Source: Rhizobium sp. Q54
GTDB taxonomy: Bacteria > Pseudomonadota > Alphaproteobacteria > UBA828
Assembly: GCA_945892755.1 (NCBI GenBank)
Contig: CAMDDO010000020.1
Coordinates: 1-42,836, forward strand
Reading direction: 5' to 3'
Length of the DNA: 42,836 nt
Both the position numbers and the translations under genes were made by a program. The notes under the pieces are model-generated. The model searched no databases. It had not been told where the DNA came from and worked only from the letters and a program-made list of their open reading frames with translations. Of this stretch, positions 34,341 to 42,701 are shown piece after piece. The number at the start of each line of letters is the position of its first letter. Position 1 is the stretch's first letter.

Positions 34341-36533
34341 TTGACTCGCTGCCGTACTCTGATCGCGACGTTCGGCTTGCTCGGTCTGATCGCCTCCGCG
34401 GCGGCAGCCGCTGCTGCCGAGCCGGATTCGTTCGGCCCCGAGATCGACGCAGGCCAACCGGTCGTGCTGATCGCCGATCACATCGAGCGCAACGACGAGC
34501 TCGGCATCACGACCGCGGCCGGCAATGTCGAGCTCGCGCAAGGCTCTCGCCTGATCCTCGCCGATGCCATCACCTACAACGAGCGGGATAACGTGGTCTC
34601 GGCAAGCGGCAACGTCACGCTGCTCGAGCCTTCGGGCGACGTGTTGTTTGCCGACTATGCCGAGCTCAAGGACGATCTGCGCGAAGGCGTGATCAGCCAG
34701 TTTCGCGCGCAACTGACCGATGGGGCCCGCCTGGCGGCCAACGGCGCGCGGCGCACCGGCGGCAACCGCACGGTGATGAGCCGCGCGGTCTATTCACCCT
34801 GCGAATTGTGCCTAACCGACCGCGAGCGAGCGCCGCTTTGGCAGATCAAGGCAAACAAGGTCGTGCACGACGAGGTCAGCCACGACATCGCCTATTATGA
34901 CGCGTGGCTCGAATTGTTCGGCGTACCCGTTCTCTATACACCGTATTTCGAGCATGCCGACCCGACGGTCAAACGGCGTACCGGCTTTTTGGCGCCGATC
35001 TATGGCAGTTCCTCGACCCTCGGCACGACCTTGACCACCCCCTATTACGTCGTGCTCGAGCCATGGCGCGATCTGACCATCGAGCCCACCGGCACGACCG
35101 ACGAAGGCCCAATTCTTGGCCTGCAATATCGCGAACTTACCGCGAATGGGGGCTTTGAATTCACCGGCAGCATCACGCGGCCAACCACGCAGGATCCCGA
35201 GTTCGGTGCGAATTTGGGCGATGAGATCATTCGCGGCCACATCGCTGGCAATGCGGAATTCGAGATCGACCAGATCTGGCGCGCCGGCCTGCAACTGGAG
35301 CGCGCGTCTGACGCCACGTACCTCAATCGTTACAGTGTGCCCAAGCTGAGCGGCCGGCGCACCCTGGTCACGCGGCCGTTCGTCGAAGGCATCAGCGATC
35401 GCAATTACTACGCCGCCTCTGGTTACTACTTCCAGGGCCTCGACGAGGATGACCGACGGGCGCAGATTCCGTTCGTCCTGCCGCTGGTCGAATTAAGCCT
35501 GGTTGGCGAGCCGGGGCGCCTTGGCGATTATCTGTCTTTTGACGCCAACGGCTTGATCCTGGATCGCCGCGAGGGGGCCGACAGCCGGCGCCTTTCTTTG
35601 ACCGGCGGCTGGCATCTACCCTATACCACCGAGGACGGACACGTTCTTGATCTGACCGCGTCGCTGCGCGGCGATCTCTACCATGTTGGCGATGTCGCCG
35701 ATCCTGACGATGCGCAGGACATAGAAAACGGCGTGACCGGGCGCATCGTGCCCGAGATATCGACTCAATGGCGCTATCCGCTGATCGCGCGATATGGTGA
35801 AACCCGCGCGCTGATCGAGCCGATCGTCCAGGCGATCGTCAGCCCATATGCCGGCAATTCGGAAAGCATACCGAACGAGGACAGCGAGGATCTTGAGTTC
35901 GACGACACGAACGTCTTCTCGAGCAATCGCTTCACCGGTCTCGATCGCATCGAGGTCGGCCCGCGGGCCAATTATGGCGTGCGCCTTGGCGTGTTCGGCG
36001 CCGGCGGTGAGCAAGCCACGGCCCTGCTTGGACAAACCGTGCGCCTCAAGCAAGACGACGCGCTGACCCGCCAGAGCGGCCTCGATCGCCACATTTCCGA
36101 CTATGTCGGGCGCTTCTATTTTTCGCCCGGCCCCTATCTCGATGTCGGCTATCGTTTCAGAATGGACAGCGAAGAACTATCGGCGCGACGCTCCGAGTTG
36201 GATATTGTTGGTGGACCCGATTTCCTTCGGCTCGGCCTGAGCTATCTTCAAGTCTCGGAACAAACCAGCGAGGACAACGCGACCAGTTTCGCGAACCGCG
36301 AGGAAGTGCTGGCCAGCGCGACCCTGAAGGTCACCGAATATTGGCGATTGCAGGCGGGAACGCGCCGCGATCTGACCGGCGATGGTAGCCCCCTGAGCCT
36401 CGATGGCTCGGTGACCTACGAGGATGAATGCTTCATCGCGGCGCTGCTTGCATCGCGTTCCTATACGCAGACGCGCGATGTAGAACGCGATACGACTTTC
36501 ATGGTTAGAGTCATTTTCAAGGGCGTCAGCTGA
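34341..36533 (+). CDS. lptD: LPS assembly outer-membrane protein LptD
   Basis: Outer-membrane beta-barrel that inserts lipopolysaccharide into the outer leaflet. It has 730 residues. A signal peptide (about 1-26, ending in a poly-Ala stretch) is followed by the OstA-like periplasmic jellyroll (about 45-150), with ADHIERNDELGITTAAGNVEL. The barrel carries the conserved block KANKVVHDEVSHDIAYYDAWLELFGVP... A CxxC motif (SPCELC, near residue 155) and a late Cys (DECF) may form the assembly disulfides. TTG start, with GAGGA ten bases upstream in the lptG end. surA follows without a gap, fitting SurA's role as LptD chaperone. Confidence 0.94.
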   Translation: MTRCRTLIATFGLLGLIASAAAAAAAEPDSFGPEIDAGQPVVLIADHIERNDELGITTAAGNVELAQGSRLILADAITYNERDNVVSASGNVTLLEPSGDVLFADYAELKDDLREGVISQFRAQLTDGARLAANGARRTGGNRTVMSRAVYSPCELCLTDRERAPLWQIKANKVVHDEVSHDIAYYDAWLELFGVPVLYTPYFEHADPTVKRRTGFLAPIYGSSSTLGTTLTTPYYVVLEPWRDLTIEPTGTTDEGPILGLQYRELTANGGFEFTGSITRPTTQDPEFGANLGDEIIRGHIAGNAEFEIDQIWRAGLQLERASDATYLNRYSVPKLSGRRTLVTRPFVEGISDRNYYAASGYYFQGLDEDDRRAQIPFVLPLVELSLVGEPGRLGDYLSFDANGLILDRREGADSRRLSLTGGWHLPYTTEDGHVLDLTASLRGDLYHVGDVADPDDAQDIENGVTGRIVPEISTQWRYPLIARYGETRALIEPIVQAIVSPYAGNSESIPNEDSEDLEFDDTNVFSSNRFTGLDRIEVGPRANYGVRLGVFGAGGEQATALLGQTVRLKQDDALTRQSGLDRHISDYVGRFYFSPGPYLDVGYRFRMDSEELSARRSELDIVGGPDFLRLGLSYLQVSEQTSEDNATSFANREEVLASATLKVTEYWRLQAGTRRDLTGDGSPLSLDGSVTYEDECFIAALLASRSYTQTRDVERDTTFMVRVIFKGVS

Positions 36534-37868
36534 ATGGAGCGCTTGAGCTTGAATGCCGGGGCCTCGACATTGCCCCGCCGTCGTCGCACGCGGCGACAGG
36601 CCTCGCTATGGCGCGCGGCACTGTTGGCCGGACTCCTCGCCTTGCCGGTGGTGGCAGGCCTCGCGCCGCGGGCTGCGGCGGCGCAACAGGACGTGATGCG
36701 GATCGCCGCGGTGGTCAACGACGACGTCATCTCGATCTTTGATCTGGCGGTGCGGCTGGCCATCGCGATTCGATCGTCGGGCTTCGACGACACGCCGCAA
36801 CTCCGGCGCCAGCTCGCGCCTCAGGTGCTTCGGGCCATGGTCGACGAGCGGCTCCAGGCCCAGGAAGCGCGGCGGCTGACCGTCGTCTCGAGCGAAGACG
36901 AGGTGAAGGGAGCGATCGAGCGAATCGAAAGCCAGAACAAGTGGGAGAAGGGCAGCTTCGATTCGCAGATCGAAAAGTCCGGCCTCGATCGAAACGTGAT
37001 CATCGAACAAATCCGTACCGAGGTTTCCTGGGGCAAAATGGTCCGTCGGCGCTTTGCCACGACCCTGACGGTCAGCGAAGAGGAAATCGATTCCTCGGCC
37101 ACCCGGCTCGAAGCCAATCGCGGGAAGCCAGAGCACCGCGTCGCCGAGATATTCCTGCCGGTTGACGACCCCGACCAAGACGCCACGGTGCGCGGCACTG
37201 CCGAAGATCTGGTGGCGCAGCTTCGCACCGGCGGCTCGTTTGCCGCGGTGGCGCGTCAATTCTCGAAGGGCGTGACGTCGGTTCAGGGCGGCGAAGTCGG
37301 CTGGGTGGTCGCGGGCCAGCTCGCGCCGGAAGTCGAGCGCGAGGTGGTCGCGCTAAGCCCCGGCCAGGTCTCCGAGCCGATTCGCACCTTCGACGGCTAT
37401 TATGTCGTCACCGTGATCGAACGACGGCTCGCGCTGAGCGGCGGCGGCGGTGATCCGACCTTCAGTCTCGCTCAGGTCGTGATCGATTCGAGCGCGACCG
37501 ATGCGCCATCGACCCAATCTCTGATCAATGAACTCAGGGCGGCGGGCGATTGCGCGCGCTTCCTAGCCGCCGCCGGGCGGGCCTCGCCGCTTTCGGGTGA
37601 ATTGGGCACGATTGCCCTGACCGATTTGCCGGAAGATCTGCGCGCGGTGCTGCTGCCGCTCCGAACCGGCCAAACCACGGCGCCCCTTCCCTATGACGGC
37701 GCGCGGCGGGTGATCATGGTGTGCGATCGCAGCGAGCCCGAAATCGCGCCTCAGAGCGTCGATCGCGAAGCCTTGCGGCGCGACCTTGGCACACGCAAGA
37801 TCGAGCTCGCCGCGCGACGCTATTTGCGTGATCTTCGCCGCGCCGCGTTCGTCGATATTCGCATCTGA
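36534..37868 (+). CDS. surA: periplasmic chaperone / peptidyl-prolyl isomerase SurA
   Basis: Chaperone for outer-membrane protein assembly, especially LptD. It has 444 residues. A long basic n-region precedes the signal hydrophobic core (about 27-50). The SurA N-domain (RIAAVVNDDVISIFDLAVRL) follows, then one clear parvulin domain (about 200-300: HRVAEIFLPV, GGSFAAVARQFSKG, GGEVGWVVAGQL, FDGYYVVTVIERR). The second parvulin region is degenerate, which is common in alphaproteobacterial SurA. The ATG directly follows the lptD stop. The next gene is rsmA rather than the expected pdxA. Confidence 0.92.
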   Translation: MERLSLNAGASTLPRRRRTRRQASLWRAALLAGLLALPVVAGLAPRAAAAQQDVMRIAAVVNDDVISIFDLAVRLAIAIRSSGFDDTPQLRRQLAPQVLRAMVDERLQAQEARRLTVVSSEDEVKGAIERIESQNKWEKGSFDSQIEKSGLDRNVIIEQIRTEVSWGKMVRRRFATTLTVSEEEIDSSATRLEANRGKPEHRVAEIFLPVDDPDQDATVRGTAEDLVAQLRTGGSFAAVARQFSKGVTSVQGGEVGWVVAGQLAPEVEREVVALSPGQVSEPIRTFDGYYVVTVIERRLALSGGGGDPTFSLAQVVIDSSATDAPSTQSLINELRAAGDCARFLAAAGRASPLSGELGTIALTDLPEDLRAVLLPLRTGQTTAPLPYDGARRVIMVCDRSEPEIAPQSVDREALRRDLGTRKIELAARRYLRDLRRAAFVDIRI

Positions 37869-37870
37869 AA

Positions 37871-38767
37871 GTGAGCGAATCCGCGGCGCTGCACCTTGAT
37901 CTCGATCAGCTGCCCAGCCTGAGCGAGACGGTCGCGAGGCACGAACTCGCCGCCCGAAAATCGCTGGGCCAGCACTTTTTGCTCGATCTCAATTTGACCC
38001 GCCGCATCGCACGGGCCGCTGGTCCGTTTGAAGGCGCGACGGTGATCGAAATCGGCCCGGGGCCCGGCGGTCTCACACGGGCCCTCCTGCTTGAGGGCGC
38101 GGCGCGGGTGATCGCGATCGAACGCGACCGGCGCTGCGTCGCGGCGCTCGGCCCGCTGGTCGATGCCGCGGCCGGCCGACTCACGGTGATCGAGGCCGAC
38201 GCATTGACGATCGACGAGGCGAGCCTCGGCCCGGCGCCGCGCCTGATCGTCGCCAATCTGCCCTACAACATCGCGACGCCGCTCCTGATCAAATGGCTCG
38301 ATAGGAGCGACGCCTTTCGCAGCCTGACGCTCATGGTGCAGAAGGAAGTCGCGCAACGCATCGTCGCGCGCCCCGGCGATGACGCTTTTGGCCGCCTCAG
38401 CGCACGTGTCGGCTGGGTTTGTCAGGCGGCCCTTCTGTTCGACGTTTCGCCGCGTGCCTTCACGCCACCGCCCAAGGTGACCTCGAGCGTGATCAGGCTT
38501 GAGCCACGCCCGGCGCCGCTTTGCGCCGCCGATCCTGCCGCCTTCGAGGCCGTGCTCGCGGCTGCCTTCGGCCAGCGGCGGAAAATGCTGCGTGGCGCGC
38601 TGCGGACGCTCGGCGTCGACACCGCCACGTTACTGGCGGCCGCCGGCGTCGAGCCCACCGCGCGCGCCGAGACACTCGAAATCGAAGGCTTTTGTGCCCT
38701 GGCGCGCGCCTTGGTCATGCTTCGGAAGGCGCGAAATCCTGTTGCGAGCGGGGCGCTTCGGGAGTAA
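37871..38767 (+). CDS. rsmA: 16S rRNA (adenine(1518)-N6/adenine(1519)-N6)-dimethyltransferase
   Basis: KsgA/RsmA dimethylates two adjacent adenines in helix 45 of 16S rRNA late in 30S assembly, using S-adenosylmethionine. It has 298 residues. SLGQHFLLD is the N-terminal signature, VIEIGPGPGGLTRALL is the SAM-binding motif I, and NLPYNIATPLL is catalytic motif IV. GTG start two bases after the surA stop, so cotranslation is likely. In many proteobacteria pdxA lies between surA and this gene; here it is absent. Confidence 0.96.
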   Translation: MSESAALHLDLDQLPSLSETVARHELAARKSLGQHFLLDLNLTRRIARAAGPFEGATVIEIGPGPGGLTRALLLEGAARVIAIERDRRCVAALGPLVDAAAGRLTVIEADALTIDEASLGPAPRLIVANLPYNIATPLLIKWLDRSDAFRSLTLMVQKEVAQRIVARPGDDAFGRLSARVGWVCQAALLFDVSPRAFTPPPKVTSSVIRLEPRPAPLCAADPAAFEAVLAAAFGQRRKMLRGALRTLGVDTATLLAAAGVEPTARAETLEIEGFCALARALVMLRKARNPVASGALRE

Positions 38768-38909
38768 TCAGCGCCATCATGCTGGATTGGGTGGATACAC
38801 GACGAGGACCGGCGGCCTAGGCGCCGCAGCGCTGAAGCGCCCGGTAACGCGCGCGCTTCGCATCGGGTTCGACAGTCTCACCGAAGCGCAAATCGACAGG
38901 TCCCGCGCG

Positions 38910-39431
38910 ATGATCACGATCAGAAACGAACAGCCGACCGACGGCCCCGCGATTGAAGAGCTTCTAGACACAGCCTTCGAGCTGGGGCGGCACAGTCGCC
39001 CGTCCTACCGACTGCGCGAAGGCGTCGCGAAACGGGACGATCTCTGTTTCGTCGCCGAGGATGGCGCACGCTTGGTTGGCGTGGTGCGCTTTTGGCCCAT
39101 CCTCGCGGGTGGCAGACCGGCGCTCCTGCTTGGACCGATCGCGGTTCATCCCGATCACACGGGACACGGCACCGGCAGCCGGCTGGTGCGGGCTGGCCTC
39201 GAGGCCGCGAAGGCCGCCGGTTATGGCATCGTCGTCGCGGTCGGTATCATCGACTATCTCGGCCGCTTCGGCTTTCGTCGGGCGAGTCTTTTGGGCTTTC
39301 GCTTTCCCGGCCCGGTTGATGACGCGCGCTTCTTGGTACGGGAATTGATACCCGGCGCGCTCGATGGCGTTTCCGGCGCGATCGAAGCCGCCCAACCGGC
39401 GACCAGGCATCCCGGCCGTCGCGCGGGATGA
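38910..39431 (+). CDS. GNAT N-acetyltransferase (YhbS-like)
   Basis: Acetyl-CoA-dependent acyltransferase of 173 residues. ITIRNEQPTDGPAIEELLDTAFELGR at the start and LLLGPIAVHPDHTGHGTGSRLVRAGLEAA, the acetyl-CoA-binding motif A, are typical of YhbS-type GNATs, as is DYLGRFGFRRAS near the C-terminus. The acceptor is unknown. The start was set at an ATG with a weak AGG site; the frame is open far upstream across rsmA, but that part is shadow coding. The stop overlaps the ATG of the glycosyltransferase gene (ATGA). Confidence 0.85.
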   Translation: MITIRNEQPTDGPAIEELLDTAFELGRHSRPSYRLREGVAKRDDLCFVAEDGARLVGVVRFWPILAGGRPALLLGPIAVHPDHTGHGTGSRLVRAGLEAAKAAGYGIVVAVGIIDYLGRFGFRRASLLGFRFPGPVDDARFLVRELIPGALDGVSGAIEAAQPATRHPGRRAG

Positions 39432-40465
39432 GCCCGCCGCGCCTCCTTCTGGTCGGCTACGAGTTCTACCGAACCGGCGCGAGTCTCTGCCTTTATCGTC
39501 TGGCGCGCCACCTCGCGGCGAACGGCTATGTGCTCGATCTGATCGCCATGACCGGGCAGCCGGGCGCGCTCGAGGCCGACTACGCGGCGCTCGGCGTAGG
39601 CCGGCTCGGACGCTATGAGCCGATCGTCACGCGGAACTATGCGGCCGCGATCATCAATTCGCTGTCATGCGGACCGGCATTGCCGAAAGTCGGGCCCGAT
39701 GTCCCGTGCCTCTGGTGGATCCACGAGGCCGAGGCCGGGCTCAAGATGATTCTCGGCCACCCGTCGCTTGCCGAGGGCTTCAAGCACGCGCGGGCCATCG
39801 TGTTGCAGTCCGAGCATCAGCGCGCCGTGCTCGGCAGCTTCCTACACGAACTCGACGCACCGGTGCTGGTGATTCCCAACGCGCCAGCCGATACCCCGCC
39901 TGTACCGGTTCCCCGCTCCGCGCGGACTCGGATCGTCTCGATCGGCACGGTCGAGCCGCGCAAGCGCCACGAAGATCTGATTCGGGCCGTCGAGGCCATG
40001 CCGACCGGAGAACGCGATAGCTTCGAGGTCGTCATCATCGGCCGCCACGAGGCGCCCAATGCCGAGGCGCTAACGCTTGCCGCGCGGCATCCGACGCGCT
40101 ACCGGCTGCTCGGCGAATTGCCGCATGAAGACGCGCTCGGCTGGCTCGCCTCGGCTGATATTTATGCCCTGCCGAGCGGCTCGGAATCGCAGGCGATCAG
40201 TGTGCTCGAAGCGATGCGCGCGGGCGTACCGGTCTGCCTGTCCGACCTCAGCGTCTACCGTTCGCTTGGCATTCGCCACGGCGACCTCGCGCTCATGCAT
40301 CCGCCTAGTGACGTCGAGCTCTTGGGTGCCAATCTGCGCCTGCTGCGCGATGTCGCTCGACTACGTAACCGCCTGTCGGCAAACGGCAAGGTCTATGCCG
40401 CGCGTTTTACCGAGGCGGGGTTTTTCGGTGCGCTCGAAGCGGCGATCAAAGCCATCATGCGCTGA
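39428..40465 (+). CDS. GT4-type glycosyltransferase
   Basis: Retaining glycosyltransferase of the GT-B fold, 345 residues. The N-terminal domain begins LLLVGYEFYRTGASLCLYRLARHLAANGY, with the glycine-rich acceptor loop. The C-terminal nucleotide-sugar domain starts at IVSIGTVEPRKRHEDLIRAV and has the E-x7-E element in GSESQAISVLEAM (about residue 255). The sugar and acceptor are unknown; cell-surface polysaccharide or lipopolysaccharide is the natural guess given the lpt genes upstream. Start codon overlap with the GNAT gene suggests a three-gene unit with the following glycosyltransferase. Confidence 0.88.
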   Translation: MSPPRLLLVGYEFYRTGASLCLYRLARHLAANGYVLDLIAMTGQPGALEADYAALGVGRLGRYEPIVTRNYAAAIINSLSCGPALPKVGPDVPCLWWIHEAEAGLKMILGHPSLAEGFKHARAIVLQSEHQRAVLGSFLHELDAPVLVIPNAPADTPPVPVPRSARTRIVSIGTVEPRKRHEDLIRAVEAMPTGERDSFEVVIIGRHEAPNAEALTLAARHPTRYRLLGELPHEDALGWLASADIYALPSGSESQAISVLEAMRAGVPVCLSDLSVYRSLGIRHGDLALMHPPSDVELLGANLRLLRDVARLRNRLSANGKVYAARFTEAGFFGALEAAIKAIMR

Positions 40466-40482
40466 GCGCCGGAGCCACGAGC

Positions 40483-41292
40483 ATGAGCGGCCTGTTCCAG
40501 AATTTCGGCGACGTGAATTCCATACAAGAGCCATTCGATGTCGCGGTCGTGATGCCGACGATCGCGCGCCCGACCTTGGCGCGCGCGCTGGCCTCGATTC
40601 TCAACCAGAAATTTCTGGGCCGCGTTCAAGTTCTGATCGGCGTAGACCGGCGGCTGACGCCGCTCGAGCCGCTGATCGACGCTCTTGCCAAACTGCCGCC
40701 GCGCCGCGTGGTCAGCCTGTTCGACCCTGGCTACTCGACCTCGATCCGTCATGGCGGGCTGCATCCGACCCGGGATGGCGGCGCGTTACGTTGCATCCTG
40801 ACCTATCTCGCCAATGCGCCTCATGTCGCCTACCTCGACGACGACAATTGGTGGGCGCTTGACCATTTGAGCCGCATGCGCCAGGCGATTGAGGGCAAGG
40901 CGTGGGCGTTCAGCTTGCGCTGTTTCACCCACCCCGAGACGCAAAGAACGGTGGCGATCGATGAGTGGGAATCGATCGGCCCGGGTCGCGGCTTCTATGC
41001 CAGGACTTTCGGCGGCTGGGTCGACCCCAATTGCCTGATGATCGACAAGCTCCGCTGCGAGCCGGTGATCCGGCGCTGGGTACTGCCGCTCAGCATCGAT
41101 CCGAGCGGCCTGTCGGCCGATCGCAATGTGTTTCGCGCGCTCAAGCGCTATCCCTGTGGCGAGACGCACGCGGTCACCACCTTCTATCAACTGAACCCGA
41201 AAGACACCATGCACCCGAACCGCATGAAGCGTTTCGGCGCGGCCTATGAGCAGGCCGGTCAGAAGGACGCGCCGGCGGAACCGACGGGCTAG
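40483..41292 (+). CDS. GT2-like glycosyltransferase
   Basis: The 269-residue protein has a GT-A-type start: FDVAVVMPTIARPTLARALASILNQ, the usual nucleotide-binding strand and helix of family 2 transferases. The metal-binding acidic motif is in VAYLDDDNWW (about residue 125). The C-terminal part (GRGFYARTFGGWVDPNCLMIDK) is less familiar. Donor and acceptor are unknown. It follows the GT4 gene by 17 bases and probably acts in the same glycan pathway. It converges with gmk, with ten bases between the stops. Confidence 0.82.
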   Translation: MSGLFQNFGDVNSIQEPFDVAVVMPTIARPTLARALASILNQKFLGRVQVLIGVDRRLTPLEPLIDALAKLPPRRVVSLFDPGYSTSIRHGGLHPTRDGGALRCILTYLANAPHVAYLDDDNWWALDHLSRMRQAIEGKAWAFSLRCFTHPETQRTVAIDEWESIGPGRGFYARTFGGWVDPNCLMIDKLRCEPVIRRWVLPLSIDPSGLSADRNVFRALKRYPCGETHAVTTFYQLNPKDTMHPNRMKRFGAAYEQAGQKDAPAEPTG

Positions 41293-41302
41293 TCGCGGCG
41301 CG

Positions 41303-41932
41303 TCAGCTCGGCCCGAGCAGCTTGGCGACGAAGGCGGCAAGCCAGGTCTGTCGCACGCGCTTCAAGCGCTCGGCCACGAAGATGCTTTTGACATCCGCGA
41401 CCGCGCGCTCGATCTCGTCATTGACGATCACATAGTCGTATTCGTCATAGTGGCTGACTTCGTCGACCGCCTTGGCCATGCGCGCGAGCACGGTCTTTTC
41501 GCTATCCTTGGCACGTCGGCGCAGGCGGTCGTGCAATTCGGTCATCGAGGGCGGCAAGACAAACACGCTGACGAAGTGATCAGGCAGCCGGCGGCGCACC
41601 TGTTGGGCACCCTGCCAGTCGACGTCGAACACCATGTCACGCCCGGCACCGAGCGTGGCTTCGACAGGCGCGATCGGCGTGCCGTACCAATGCTCGAAGA
41701 CCTGCGCGTATTCGAGCAGCGCGCGCGTCGCGACGAGCTCGTCGAACGCCGGTTTGTCGATGAAATGATAATCGCGGCCGTCGACCTCACCATCGCGCGG
41801 CGGGCGCGTCGTCACCGAGACCGACATCGAGAGAGCTGGATCGTCGGCCAGCAGGCGGCGGGTGATCGTCGTCTTGCCCGCGCCCGATGGCGAGGACAGG
41901 ACGAAAAGAAGGCCGCGTCGCGAATGGCTCAT
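41303..41932 (-). CDS. gmk: guanylate kinase
   Basis: Phosphorylates GMP to GDP with ATP, essential for guanine nucleotide supply. It has 209 residues. P-loop SSPSGAGKTT at about 13-22; the GMP-binding region holds VTTRPPRDGEVDGRDYHFI and EYAQVFEHWYGT; VFDVDWQGAQQV is the Walker B-like strand. A TAGGAG site lies 11 bases before the ATG. In related genomes gmk is often close to the lpt-rsmA block, as here, but on the opposite strand with the GNAT and glycosyltransferase genes between. Confidence 0.97.
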   Translation of the reverse strand: MSHSRRGLLFVLSSPSGAGKTTITRRLLADDPALSMSVSVTTRPPRDGEVDGRDYHFIDKPAFDELVATRALLEYAQVFEHWYGTPIAPVEATLGAGRDMVFDVDWQGAQQVRRRLPDHFVSVFVLPPSMTELHDRLRRRAKDSEKTVLARMAKAVDEVSHYDEYDYVIVNDEIERAVADVKSIFVAERLKRVRQTWLAAFVAKLLGPS

Positions 41933-42186
41933 GCCGGAATCGGCTCCTACTCGATATTCTGGACTTGCTCGCGGGCAATTACGTTAAGTAGTTGCAATAA
42001 CATATATATAAGGTCGATACCTCTTCGTCAGCTACACCGTCAGCTACGCCGCGCGCCGCAGCCGAGCCGATTCGATGAACGAAGAGTAGCCGACCGCGCT
42101 GCTACCCCCAAACACCACGACGCCCGCCCGACACCCCCAATGCTGCGTGCTAGAATCCGACCAGTCCTTCGATCAAGGAGTCCACC

Positions 42187-42387
42187 ATGGAATTCGGCGT
42201 TGGCATTGCGGTCAACTTGGTGATGCAGCTCCTGATGACCACGGCGGAGCTGGGGGAGCGGAACGCTGACGCCGTACCGTCCTGCGAAAGTCCACCCGCC
42301 TATGAGCGCCCTGCCCGGCCGGGCGAGGCGGCGCCGGCGGTGCGCACCGAGTGCAAGGACGAGGCGAAGAGCGACGGCGGGACCTGA
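42187..42387 (+). CDS. doubtful small protein of 66 residues
   Basis: I do not recognise it. The ATG has an ideal AAGGAG site six bases upstream and a TAGAAT -10-like hexamer about 35 bases before it. The N-terminus is hydrophobic (FGVGIAVNLVMQLLM), and the rest is Pro/Ala/Glu-rich and low in complexity. It could be a small membrane-anchored peptide or a chance frame in a decaying region. Confidence 0.3.
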   Translation: MEFGVGIAVNLVMQLLMTTAELGERNADAVPSCESPPAYERPARPGEAAPAVRTECKDEAKSDGGT

Positions 42388-42499
42388 ACCGCACCGCACC
42401 AGTTTCCCGTCTCGCTTGGGCTCGTTTTCGCCCCGCGCAATTCCCACTGCCTCTGGCATTGGCCTGACCATCGGCGCACAGTTGGCCGATCGAGGGAGG

Positions 42500-42701
42500 G
42501 TCGCCATGCAAATACCCCTGCAACGGGTGACGCGCATGCAGGTGTCGGTGCTGGTCGCCTCGATCACCGCCGAACCGGAATAGGTCGAGCCGTCGGCATT
42601 GGTCCGCTGATCTCGTAGAACTTAACGATAGCCTGGGCCCACAGGCGCGCGCTGGGCGCGGCCAGTAGGAGAAGAGCGAGGATGCCGGATTTCGTGTGGA
42701 T
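42500..42701 (-). pseudogene. remnant of a small secreted protein gene
   Basis: Read on the minus strand from 42701, the frame gives a strong signal peptide (HTKSGILALLLLAAPSARLWAQA) and then IVKFYEISG. There the frame breaks. Skipping one base near 42604 continues as TNADGSTYSGSAVIEATSTDTC and later RGIC, which I recognise as the style of small secreted proteins with a Y-x-(V/I)-x-G-x-N-x-D-G-x-x-Y-x-G pattern. The codon at the expected start is ATC rather than ATG. Missing start plus frameshift indicates decay. The 3' end is not defined. Confidence 0.4.

Noticed and set aside
33396-34712. A 438-codon minus-strand open frame opposite lptG
   Set aside because: Low-complexity, charged shadow of lptG and the lptD start; no ribosome-binding site or family match.
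38812-38840. Short hairpins after rsmA as the operon terminator
   Set aside because: Stems are only four to five pairs with no T run, as expected by chance at this GC content.
42506-42583. A 25-codon plus-strand frame with a GGGAGGG ribosome-binding site
   Set aside because: Too short to judge and opposite the decayed minus-strand gene; noted only within the region entry.
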